DNA of 64,000 bases from Pomacea canaliculata. Lineage: Eukaryota > Mollusca > Gastropoda > Architaenioglossa > Ampullariidae. Positions 24,061-36,200 of this stretch are shown here, in pieces (position 1 is the first letter of the stretch; every line of letters starts with the position of its first letter). Both the position numbers and the translations under genes were made by a program. Under the pieces are notes generated by a model that worked only from the letters and a program-made list of their open reading frames with translations, did no database searches and was not told the DNA's origin. The stretch is taken from the NCBI RefSeq assembly GCF_003073045.1, contig NC_037590.1, positions 42,820,296 to 42,884,295 on the forward strand, written 5' to 3'.

Positions 24061-24966
24061 ATATGCTACCTTCATTTGAAAGCAAAATTAGCTACTTTTA
24101 GTTGATTTGGATATTACTGCTTTACCTATAAAATTCGTTTTCTTTGTTATTGTTCTTTTCTTTTATAATGTTTTCTTTGATTAAAATGCATCTGTATATG
24201 TCTAACAGAATGCATAATGATGTCTGTTTATTTGCCAGTGTTTTAAGATATTTTGCACCTTATGTTCTGAGCTTCAGCATGACATGCAACTGTCCCTCCC
24301 TTCTTTCCTAAAACAAACTGGGAATCCACCTGTTTGACAATGTGTAAAGGATCTGATGTTTGTTAATAGGAGTGCCTTTCAAGCCGTCAGTATTTTTCTT
24401 TCAGCAGTAAAATTCTCTTCCAGAAAACTGGATTCATTAGTGATAATTTTTGTTCTGTTTTTGGATAATTATGGAATGGAAGTGCAATACTGTTATTTGG
24501 GCTAGGCTTTTGTATAGATGGAAAAAAGAACTATTTATACCATCTTGTGATAAATTCATTATGCGGATGTTTTTGATGGCAAAATGTGTGCATTGTGATG
24601 TGCCAATTTATCAAGGCTTTAAGAACAAAGCACTTTCAATATTTTCAGTTTAGGATACAAGTTTTTTGTTCACATTATTTGTGAACAGTGGATTTATTAT
24701 GAAAGAAAATGGTGTTGACATATAATTTCACAAAGATTATGATAACAAAATTATGATTATTACTTGACATTATCTGATGTTTGTAATAATGATTATGATG
24801 ATAAATGATTTACTTTGCTTGAAACAAAGATTTTCATTACATTTGTTTCATGTATGAAGAGTACTGTATGGTTAAATTTCTCCATTTTTCTTCACTTCTG
24901 AGAATAAATGGTATTTATGGCTATCGGCTATTGCTAGTGCATGTTATTGCCATTTACAATTTACGA
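24061..24966. other. AT-rich non-coding stretch
   Basis: No gene seen. An AATAAA lies at about 24903. Confidence 0.4.
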
Positions 24967-25062
24967 GTCTCCACTATGTGGAGCAAGCAGAGGTAATTAA
25001 TTATTCACCTGTATGTGGAGCAAGCAGAGATAATTTAACAGTCCTCGGGATGTGAAGCAGAG
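24967..25062 (+). repeat. Short tandem repeat block, 3 diverged units
   Basis: TATGTGGAGCAAGCAGAGGTAATT and TATGTGGAGCAAGCAGAGATAATT are followed by GATGTGAAGCAGAGATAAGATT. Unit length is about 40 bases. Confidence 0.6.
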
Positions 25063-25071
25063 ATAAGATTA

Positions 25072-25150
25072 ACAATAATACGAAGAATGACCTGGGCTTT
25101 TGTAGCCAAAGTGAGGCTCACAGTGCTTTACAAACAACACAAAGGACAAC
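25072..25150. repeat. Dispersed repeat related to 10850-10910
   Basis: AATAATACGAAG…GAGGCTCACAGTGCTTTACAAAC shares its beginning and its CTCA.(A/G)GTGCTTT(A/G)CAAA core with the SGPL1 intron 3 block. Confidence 0.45.
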
Positions 25151-25364
25151 AAATCCTGTGGCTCCTTCTGTGAAGGTAACGGAATGGCGGGATGATTGCT
25201 CTGTTGGATGAGAAACTGCTTGTTAAAAGCACAAAGCGACTACAAACCAAGAAACCGCAATGGCATTACAGGAGACCGGCCACCGATGAGAGTTGAAAGA
25301 TGATAAAACAAAAACCATAGGCGAGTAAACTGTATCCTATCTCTGTGCGAGTGTGTAACATGAC

Positions 25365-25450
25365 CGTGCATATAACCAGTTCAGCGATGATGGGCTGTTC
25401 TACGTTGATGTCATCTGTGACAGGCTTTTCTTTCTGTGCATCTGTCATCA
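25365..25450 (+). mobile_element. tRNA-derived SINE, eroded copy 2
   Basis: GATGGGCTGTTCTACGTTGA then TCATCTGTGACAGGCTTTTC matches the body of the SINE at 23921-24060 (GACTGGCTGTTCTAGGTT… TCATCTGTGATAGGCTGTTC). The box A half is degraded. Confidence 0.5.
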
Positions 25451-28400
25451 ATCATCATCCCCCACCCCCATGATTGACAGTTTCAGACAACCGTTAAGTA
25501 GGATCATGGTTAACATACTGTCTAATATCACTAATGACCACATGCCTAATTAGCATGGTTCCAGCTCTCCTTGGCCATAGCCGTGTATAGCCATGGCAAG
25601 TATAGCTGTGATGTGTTTAACCCATTTCCGTACCTGATGTTTGGAGACCTGAATATCGACAACCGAAGAATTTAAATTTTTTAAGGGAATATCGGGAAAC
25701 GGAGACAAGATTTTACTCTTGCTGATTGTTCATTTGGTTGCCGATCTATTGAGGAGAGACTGGCTGGGCTAGCTGCTAGTACGATGAGAAGATAACTGTC
25801 TAACACTGTATCCAAGAAAAAGAACTGTGCACATCATCCGTGTGGCTCCTCGCCTAAGATGGTTGGGGGAGGGGTGACAGGGGCGACGATTGCAGGTCGT
25901 CAGCTCTCTGCATCATTCTCTTAACTCCTTCATCCATTCAGTGGTTTGTGTGTGACATTGTGTTGAGCAAGAGGAAATATTGGGCATCACGCAGGAGGTG
26001 CGTGACAGTTGGTTGTGGGCGGGGGTGCGAGCTGGGGCACCATGCAGCTGTACGTGCTTTGTACCAACTTGTCCACCAACTCGTGCTTGTCCACCACCCA
26101 AAACCTTCCACAACCTCCTCCCTCGGCAACAAGACAGCGCAGCGCCCAACGGCTCGAGCGACGACGTGCACAACGGCCAGGGACAGGCGTTCGTATCTCG
26201 TGTTACGCTCGAATCCTTGACCCTGCCGAGGTTACAGTCTGCACTGAGTCGATCACCTGGTTTTCTTGGGTGTCATCAGTCGTAACGACTGAATCCTGAA
26301 GTAAAAGCCGCAGCATACCTGCGTCGACACGGACAAGCTCACACACACACATACACGCTCACACACACGCACACACACGTACACACACACCCGTCCCAGT
26401 TGCATAATCATTTTTAGACGGAAGCATTTCTGCCTCTCAATAAAACAATTTTTTAATCTGTTCAGAATGATTAGATGTAAGCAAACATATTCGGTTTCGT
26501 AAAGCTACTGAGGAAAACAGTAAGTTTTGAACAGGAGAAATAAAAATAACATCCGGTCTGTTACTTGGGAGCAGAGATCGTGACACTCGGCGAAGTAGGG
26601 AAAAGGTCATCGTTTTGTTCACACATCAATGAAAACTTGGCGCTTCATTCACCGGTAAACTTTGCCTGTCTGTTTGCCATGGACCCTGCTACTCCCGTGA
26701 GTCTCTCGGCTTTGTCACCTGTCGGGGGAAGGAGGCACCCACGTCTTAGTTAACTGCGTGTTTTGTTGGTGATGTACACCCTAGCCCCACAAACACACAC
26801 CACACTCACGTAGGTCTCGCCGCTGGCATTGAACGCTGCTCACAAATGGAGCGGCCTCAGAGAGGCAGAGCTTTGCTTTCTCTTGCAACTTCTTTCATTT
26901 CCTAGCGCGTGACCTCCGCATCTTGAAGTTCTAGTCAACAATACCTGTATGTCTGTCGTCCTGTGAAACGACCGCGAAACACTAAGTAAAACTGCTATGG
27001 CGAATGCTGAATGCTGGAGTCGTGAGAGCAAAAACAAAAACAAGAGAGAGGGGAACAAATAGAAGAATCCAACACCGGATGAAAACATTACGACCGTGAC
27101 CTATGGACCCCCACAACCATGCTACCTGTACACGGGTAGGAGGCAAGTCGCAGTTAACGTGCCTACACCTTGATTTATAGGCGCGCTCCGGTGGCAGCAG
27201 CCTTCTCGTGCATTCTACAGGTGAAAATTGAGTCGTGCATGCAGTCAGGTGCAAAACATTAAAAACGATTCTTTAAAAAAAAACAGGAACGACCGAACTG
27301 GCGATGACTGTCTACTCCTCCGACTGCAGTCATCGCCGCGATCCGCTAAACAAAGTATCCAGTAGATGTACTTTGCTAACCTGTACCTGTTATTGTTATT
27401 ACAATACAATGACCTCCATATAAGGCTACGTGCGACTGTAATCTAATTTATTAACATCGGGCTTTTCAAAGACCTTCAAAAAGTATTCGACTACAATAGA
27501 AAAAAAAGAGACGTTGGCAAGTGTTGAACTTGTTGACACAGCTTCTCCACGAGAGAAGAGCAGCTAGGGAGTGTCTTAATGATTTGTTCAGCCACAAAGG
27601 CGGTTGCAGGTGACCCGTCTGGTGCCTAGTTACTGTGCTAAGTAATGCCTGTAGGGAGGTATGGCACAGCTGAAAACGAGTGAACGGTGCAATGTTAGGC
27701 CCCAGCACTACAGGTAATCCACCTAACAACAAGCAATTTACCTTTCAATCTATTGTCATAGAAACGGGTAAAGTACGTCGTCACTAATGGAAGACTGAGA
27801 AGGAGTCGGTGGGTAAAGCGCATTTAAAGCGGGTTGTTAGTGACGAACTAAGCGAGAGAAAAATCTAACACAAAATGCGAATAGGAGACCACTAGGAGAC
27901 AGGTAGGAGAAGGGGACTGTGAGAGCCACAGCAGTGTTCATTCCTTTAATATTGTAGCAAATAAAAAGCTGATAACCCAACATAGTGTCAGCCAATGAAG
28001 CGCTGCGATGCAATCAAGACAGAAACTCGATTTTGCTCGAATTTTAAACTTTGGTGGGTTTTTTTTTTCCCACACACAAGCAGCTATCTCGGGGGAATCA
28101 CTCGGAGGAAAACTTTAAAGAGGAAGAGAAAACTAAAGGTAGAGCAGTACAGCAAAGTAGGCAGACCTCATGCACAGTCTGGTTGGCTCGCGTATGGACA
28201 AGTGTGTGCTCAGTTTGTGCTGCGTGTGAAACACAACTCAGTTTGTGTGCTCAGATCCTAGTATTGAAGATAGGGGGATAGCTGTCTGCCCCCTGATCTC
28301 TCACAACACTGGTTAAAGGTCCCACGTAGGTCAAGTGCGTGGTGGAAGTGGCAGCCGTGCCCGCTGGTGGTGTATGCACGCGCAGCAGCAAATTTGCCTG

Positions 28401-28631
28401 AGGTGGATCGAGGGCCGTGTTAGGACGCACTTTGTTTTCAAACAAATGCCATAGACAACAGCTTACGTGGGAAGAAATCGTCATACGGACACTATTCGAT
28501 TCACGAAAAGCAGGTCAGCGGTGTGGATCACGTGCTCAGTAGTCCAGTAGACATATACATCCGCGGTTTGCTCGGCGTTCGCAGTAAAGAATGATCACGA
28601 ACTTATACTACTGGACTGCTGGTAGATTTTT
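25451..28631. other. Intergenic, no convincing gene
   Basis: Several overlapping open frames at 25913-26299 reflect local GC richness. They have no domain or splice support. A CA-rich microsatellite (ACACACAC with CG/TA interruptions) occupies 26336-26395. Nothing else can be supported. Confidence 0.45.
26336..26395. repeat. CA-rich microsatellite
   Basis: An imperfect (CA)n tract with interspersed GC, TACA and GTAC units. Confidence 0.8.
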
Positions 28632-28744
28632 CCAGTTAACTATTTAAACGAGATAGGTTTGTACAAAACTTCCCGTTTATTCACATTTCAGATTAACTAC
28701 TAAAACGAGGCTGGCTTGTACAAAGCTTCCGGTTTAGTCACATT
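28632..28744 (+). repeat. Diverged tandem duplication (~57 bp)
   Basis: CAGTTAACTATTTAAACGAG…GTTTGTACAAAACTTCCCGTTTATTCACATT is followed directly by CAGATTAACTACTAAAACGAG…GCTTGTACAAAGCTTCCGGTTTAGTCACATT (both described in parts). Confidence 0.75.
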
Positions 28745-31700
28745 CATTGTTACGGCTCGCCGAGACTAACAGCAAGAGGCTAAGCGTTGGTCTCGGCAGA
28801 CAGACAGCAGTCCACCTACACACTGAGTCCAAGTGCTTGGAAATAAAACAAGGTTGTTGTTTTTGTTTGAAGCTGTTAGGGGGTTGTAATTAAGCTTAAG
28901 TTGTGGTCGCGAGCTTAAGGATCAAAGACTCGCGAGAAGCTAGGAGCTTATCTTTGTTTGGCTTCTTTCTTACTTCCGAGGCCTGGAAATCCGAGATAAG
29001 AAGCCACTACGCGAGAAGAATATAATTCTTGGAATAATCACAACATTCGCCCCTGTTTACAACAATAGTCCACCACATGCAAGTCAGGTAAATCATCGGT
29101 ATGAGAGAACTGCCATGGCACTGCCTGTAGTGTATTGCTTTGTACTGTATTAATACTTTCTTGTAGCTCCTGCAGATAAAAGCCTTGAAACTGATTCCAA
29201 AGGGTTTGAGTATTGAAGTGCATAACAAACTTTCTCACTTATAGCAAATACCCGCTCCTGCATACTCAAGAAAGTTTGAATCCAGAGAGTTGGTGTATTG
29301 TGCTGTTTTGTAGTGTGTTGTATTACAAATGTTACCAGTTGCAACAAATATTCCTGTTTAATAAAGGAATTATGATCCCTAGGGTTCTGTGCGTTGCATT
29401 GGTATTGGCATTGCATTGCATATTTTCTCAGAACAAAGACCTTCCGCCTACATCTATCCGAGTTATTTTAACCTCCACAAATTTGCTACTACAGATCCGG
29501 GTTTTGCCGCCAGTCTTATACTTTTTTTACTTGACACCGAGTGACTTGGTGCAATTCTAAGTACCGGGTGTTCAAGCGATGGGATTGGTGCTATAGTGAA
29601 CGGTGGGTGGCCATGGCAGGATGGCAGGATGGCAGGATGCGATCTCACATTTCCGCAGCAAATCCTGGTTCAACACATTATTGCAATGTTACAGTTCTTA
29701 GAGCAACGCCTTTCTCTTTTTGAGATGGTTGAGTGACAAGTATCGGCATTCAGCACCACCTCTTACAAAATAAACAAGTAAACAAACAAAATCACAAACA
29801 AATATGAAAATATTTTCTAAATTAAGAAATGCAGTTTCCTAAAATGAGATCAAATATGTTGGGCAGAAAGAGATGCCTGTGACTACTATCAACTTTTAAA
29901 ACAAACAAAACTACATCAATCATTAAGAAAATGATAATGGCGGGGGTTAAAGCGTTGCTTTGGTGGTGGTGATGGTGGTGGTGGTGGTGGTGATAATGAT
30001 GATGACGAATACTGCACATTTGAAGCAATCACTATTCAACATTTTTTCTTCTCAGTCGCTAAAGCAAAGACTGAGACTCCTCCGCAGGGTGTACATATAC
30101 AGAAATGTTTAATACATCAGGACAATCGGTCATTGTCGGTGTCCACATCTTCATTTTCTGGTTGTATTCGCTGTAACCTACTGTCTACTCTCCACACTGA
30201 CTGCTCGATCATTTTTCTCTTTTCTTGAAGATTAAAAGCAGTTGTGTTTTCCTGTACATCCAGTGAGGTATATGTCCATGTATTTGTTAGTATGTGTGTG
30301 TATATAGTTTATGGTCATAATTTGTGAGTTGTATATGTAATGGTCGTGTATTTGTGAGCGCTCTATATATATATATAAAATTATTGGTATCTTAATGTAT
30401 TTTGTATAGTGTGTTTATATTTTGCCTTATGCTTTGCAAGGTTGTGTTAACTCGACAGAGGTAATAAACTTCCTATAATTGTCTTTTTTAATCAATATCT
30501 GCAGCTGTTTATAACACATTCATGAAGCAAATATTTCAAAGGTTCAGATCTTCGGAAAAGTAGACACGTTTAAGGAGATACAATATTTCCATATTTCACA
30601 ATATTTAAATAAAGCAGAGAATGATTGATGGATAGATAATTGGACAGAAAGAGGAAGAAGCAGAAGAAGAATCTTTTCAATTATAGAAATCGTTTCCTTT
30701 CAAGCTCATCAAGAGGAAAAGGCACAGTTGTCTAATATTTACTCGTGCGGCCCCCGAAGTGACTTGAGAGCTTGTTTGAAGATGTCTGCCTACAGCAGGC
30801 TTCGTGAGGTGAGTATCAAGATGATCCAGGTGTTGAATGCGATGTCTACGGGATTTCCACAGGGACAACTATACATCAGTTCGTGTTGTGGGCGATGTAG
30901 ACGAGATTGCCACTAAAGACAACTTTACACCAGTTCACTAAGATGAGGCAAGTGTGTAGAGACAACTGAAGGACCAACTGACCCTTAGTCTAACTTATTC
31001 AGATGAACGAGCGTACAAGCAATGTGCAAACAACTTGTAGAGGAGAATACACTGTCCGGGTGCTAAGACGATTTTTATATCCTTACAAATACATGGAAAC
31101 CTGAAGATGATAGAATGTTAAAGACAATGTGTAGGCAGACAGAATAATGTGTCAATGAGTGGAATGTGTTATAACCAGGGCGACCATCGAGCAGTGCAGG
31201 GACAGATGTAGGGAGCAACTATACATCGGTCACAAATCGTCGCTGTTATCGGAAACAATAGAAGTTATTTGTACAATGGCAATCCCAGACCTCCATCCAC
31301 CAAACGTTCGACAAATAATTTCATGTGATGCTCTCTTCGGTGATCGTAGCATTGAACACTTCCCATTAACAAAAAGTTCTGAAAAGTATGGATTGCCTAA
31401 AGAAAAGCTGAATGTGGTCTAGAACTCTTTGAAGAACTTGTCATATCCATCCTGGTCAGATGAATAGCAAATGATGAACGAAAAGGATTGGAACGAACGA
31501 GGACTCCAAAAAGAAGAAAGTAATCTAAGGCCAAATTTAGTTTCACGATCAAACATTATGTAGTTTTATTGGCTTTGACAGAATAAACGAATCTCGATTA
31601 TTATATTTGTCCAGGCGACTCAGTCTTTGCTTTCATCTTTACTTTCACCTGATTAACAGACTTCATGTGATTACATTCATCAAGGTATCACGTCCTTAAC

Positions 31701-33215
31701 TTCTGGGTGTCCCATCTGGGTAGGAAATCTTGACCTTCGAGTATTATAAATTGACTGGGTATTATATCATAATCATTAACTGCATCACAACTCTGATCCT
31801 GCTTTATATACTCTGCAATAAACTGAACCTGCGCCTTCGGTAACCATGACTGCCTCACACCATATCCTGACTGCCTCACACTATATCCTGGTTGTTTGGG
31901 TACTAAAGTGTAGCAGTTCCTTGTCTATCTTCAATCAAGACGCCCTGATAATGAGCTTTAATTAATGAATCCAATTACTAAGCTGTTCCTTGGCGGAAGA
32001 AGTGTTCTGTCTGTTGAATACTTCACACCAATGATATCTTGCTGTTCAAGAACGAGGCATGAGGCAATCCGGATCACGACAATGTTGTGAGTGAATGTGG
32101 CTACAAGAACACACCAGCACACGCACATGTAAATATTCATGACTGCAAACTCAGGTTAAACAAAGCGAGAAAAATGGGAGCAAAGGGATAAAAAAAGGAA
32201 ACAGCTACATAAAGAGACTTGCGTACAGATGATAACAGATAAACATGTAGACGGCTACTCCAGGTGCTGACAAAAACAGAGATTCCGATAAAGAACAGCA
32301 CTATAGTAACAACTATTTCTGTGTCCGTGATATAAAAAAGTGATGCACACACACACACGCACGCCTGCAGTCCCAGAATGAACACAGATCCTGATGACCT
32401 GCTGCCGTCAGGTGAGGTCAGGTGAGGTGAGGTCAGGGGGTGCAGCCTACTGTTGAGGGTTGTTGTCGGCAGGACTGTCTTCGTGACATTCCAACACCTT
32501 GCTCTGTGGTTATGCTCGGCATTTCCTCCCTATTGGTAGCTGGTAATCATGGGTTAGATATTACTTTCAGATCCGTGTCTACGCCATACCATTCATGTTG
32601 TACAACCTACGAGGAGGCAAATATATCGTGTCTAATGCAAATTTAAAATAACCCCAATCGCCGGAGGCATTTAAACTATGTCATTTAAAGGCTAACCAGA
32701 AAGAATCGTTTAGTTTATCAGTTTGTTAGAATATTTTAAATCCAACAAATGGATTACAACAAGCAAAAAATTAAAGATAAAAAATCAAACAAATTTTGAA
32801 ATCTTGTAACGATTGTATGTAAAATTATGCTCCTATGTATTTATTCTTAAATTGTTGTTGTTGTTACTTCTTCATGAACTGTGCAATTTTTATTTCCATA
32901 AGTACAGTTAAAGTGCAAGTCGTATCGAAAACTAGATATATCGTTGAGGTTGTTTGACTGGTGTCCGGGTACTGAGAAAGGTAACGTGACGTGTCCCCAG
33001 TTGGTTTAAAGACCGGTAAGACCTGCACCCTCCAGGGTCGAGGACGGCAGGCGGGTGAGCTCGGGTGGTGTGGACAGCCTGCGGACTCAGTGCATCCGGT
33101 CTTGACACTCACTCGACATCCAGCTGCGGGAGACTCGGCATGATCTGAGGCTCTGAGGCAGCTTGGACAAAAGTCTTGAAGAGGCATCAACAGCGACAGC
33201 AACAGTTCTAGCAAC
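28745..33215. other. Intergenic region upstream of the chitinase
   Basis: Only short unassigned frames (for example 31159-31422, 87 aa, no domain). Simple repeats include ATGGCAGG ×4 (29610-29641), a GGT/GAT-rich tract (29955-30005), AT runs near 30365, a 22-bp duplication GACTGCCTCACAC.ATATCCT (31847-31891), and GGTGAGGTCA units (32408-32440). No gene called. Confidence 0.4.
29955..30005. repeat. GGT/GAT trinucleotide microsatellite
   Basis: A (GGT)n tract with GAT interruptions, running TTGGTGGTGGTGATGGTGG and onward. Confidence 0.85.
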
Positions 33216-36200
33216 ATGAAGCCATGGAGCAGTCTCGTCCTGGCTTTGGCTCTCATCGCTCTCTTTGGTGAAGGTATGTCACTTCAAACTTTTTTCTTTG
33301 TTGTCTTGACGACGACTGCTCATCACACATGACAAGGAGGAGACATAAGTTTGTTAAAGATTTAGAGAGAAGTAAGGATGCTATAAAAAGACAATACGAC
33401 CGAAGAAGCGAACCGGATACATTAACTGCGAATACTTGCTACATAAACGACTGAAGTGAATAGAAAGTGAAGACTGGGGCTCTGAGTATTTAATAGTAAA
33501 GACGATACATTAAGTCGCGTAGATGAGGGCTGGGATGTAGGTACTTCATACGGGAACAAAGGTATTTCAACAGAAAGACTGGTATTTACCACAGAAGTCT
33601 AGTATTTTCCTCGACTGTACATCTCTAACCATGATCCGCGGATGTGTCCAACACAACAGGCAAAGTTGAAAAACTAGTGTGAGTACTGAGCTGTTCAGTG
33701 AGATAATGCTAGTGACAGTAGGGTAATGCTAGTGACACAGTAGGATAATGCTAGTGACAGTAGGGTAATGCTAGTGACACAGTAGAGTAATGCTAGTGAC
33801 AGTAGGGTAATGTTAGTGACACAGTAGGATAATGCTAGTGACACAATAGGATAATGCTAGTGAAAGTAGGGTAATGTTAGTGACACAGTGGGGTAATGTC
33901 AGTGACAGTAGGATAATGTTAGTGACACAGTAGGATAATGCTAGTGACACAGTGGGATAATGTCAGTGACACAGTGGGATAATGTCAGTGACACAGTAGG
34001 ATAATATCAGTGACACAGTAGGATGATGTCAGTGACGTGGAAGCCACACTAGGTGGCGGAGTGAGGCCGAGGACACAGGTTGAAGTTTGCAAACAAAAGG
34101 ATGGGCGGGGTTGGGGAGGATCAGGAAGCAAAGGAAACAAAGAAGAAAACAAGCGAAAAAGCTACAACAGAGTGTGACAGCTACATAGTCAACGCTGACC
34201 AAAGGGAAAGCAACACTGAGTTCACTCACCGAAGCAGATATTATGATATATGTATGAAACATGTTTGTGGTCGTTGGCCTCAGTGTTTGTAAACGTGTGT
34301 CACAAGAATGTCATGATACGCTTACTCTCATTCTAAGAGCTGTGAGAATTTGGTGAACAGGAGAACCGTGGCTCCAGTCTGCTGGTCGTACGTCTGTCTG
34401 TACGGTTACTGATGTAGGTCTAGTCACTCTAGTGTAAGGCTCAACGGAGCGTTGAGAACACTTTGATAAGTTGGCGAGCCCACAAACATGTCGGTATTTG
34501 AACATGAAGTCTTTCTCTCCCTGCCATCTTACAGCCCCAAACGGCGAAGTTCAGGTGATAAAACCCGGCCACCCCTTTCTCCACCCCTTGGATGACACCC
34601 AGGTCACGAGGTCCTAAATGCGAGAAGAAACAAATAAAACAAAGAAGGTCAGGAGACAAAGTCTGCTACACAGGGCCACACCCTTATCCCTCCACCCCGC
34701 ACGAACATTTCGCATTCTCTCTGTGTGTGTGGCGGTGGTGGTGGTGGGGAAATCAATCATGAAAATTGCATTATATTTTACAGTTTACAACTCAATAATA
34801 TTATTATTTAAAATTCACTCAAACTGGTATGCATTTTTAAAAAATATGTCTTGGGTCTAAGGTCGAGCGGTAGCAAAACTAGTTTGTCTGACTGCTGGCT
34901 GATGAAAGGATTATTTGCGATGAATATTAGATGATGGCTGTAGCCAGTAACACAGATGGCTGGCTGTGACAGGAAGATGTCACACGATGTCACCAGTTCT
35001 CAGTAGCGACCACGGATGTATGTACATGGATTGTCGTCTGCCTCTCTTTGCCACCTTCCTATTAGAGTGAGGAGTACATTTAATGAATGTTGTCATCACT
35101 ACACTACTGACAGGTCTCAAGAATGTCACGTGATTGGTGCAAATTAAGAGGTGGCGGTTGGAAGTGTGAGTTCACTAACGAACTGCTTGTCGCTGATCAG
35201 CTTCTAGAGACAGCAAACCTCTGTCATTCCGGAGGACTGAAAAATCCGCGAATACCTCTAAACCCTCTTCCCCCTCCCCACAGACCTAAAAGCAAAGGGT
35301 TAGTGAAATGGCAAGACGGTTGTAAAGGATAAATTCACTGAGCGTGTATAGCGTGTCTGTATTGACTGTGTGTATATACAGACAAGGGAGGGGTTTCGAG
35401 TGTTGTACAAGTGGGTGTATCTGTGATGTGTAAAGTGTGTCTGTGATGTGTGAAGATGGGTGTCTGGTTGTTGGTGAGTCAGTCTATGTATAATTTATAT
35501 AAGGCACTATGAGCAAATCTTTGCAAAAGGCACTGTGTAAATCCTCCCTGTTATTATTTTTTATATTTTCCGACCTCCGCACATCGTCTGCAATTTTCTG
35601 CAATACACCGCTAAACTGATAAAACTTTTAGTTTTATGACAAATCTGCCAAAATAAAACCCACAAAGATTCGCTGAGGACCGACGGCAGTTTCTGAAAGG
35701 AAATTCTGTTGAAAGAAAATGTATTTACATCTGTCCCGTGGACGTTAGAGCAGACATTGCACGTGCGCGAACGAAAGCGTACCTGTGACCTCACGCTAAG
35801 GTTAGTAATTGGCGGATCACGTGACCTGAGTCAGCAATCCAGTCCATCTGACCCCGTGACCTCAATGTGGCCGCCCTGCTGACAAAGCATCTCGTTTCCT
35901 CAAAACTTCTGCCAGCCTCACTCTGGTGTCAGGTTCCTCACATGCACGTGGCAGGTTAACAAGATCGGGGGCAATCTGCTCCTCTATTATTTACTCTTGC
36001 CGTCTCTAGGTATTTTGACCTCCGGTGAAACCAAGCTGATCCCCCTGATTGCCCTGTCCCTCACTTGTGTGCTGAGCCTGGCGGCTTTGGTCTTCGGACA
36101 CCCGATCCAACCTACATAAGGTTAATTTTGGGTGTCAAGAGGTCCCGTGGGCAGGTAGTATGATACAGAAAGAATCTAAAGTCGTCCATCCCCCTCATCA

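Noticed and set aside
25913..26299. Cluster of overlapping ORFs on both strands
   Set aside because: GC-rich, stop-poor sequence in several frames at once, with no domain, splice site or promoter context.
31159..31422. 87-codon ORF in the intergenic gap
   Set aside because: No recognisable domain, no splice sites, and ordinary length for chance in this composition.
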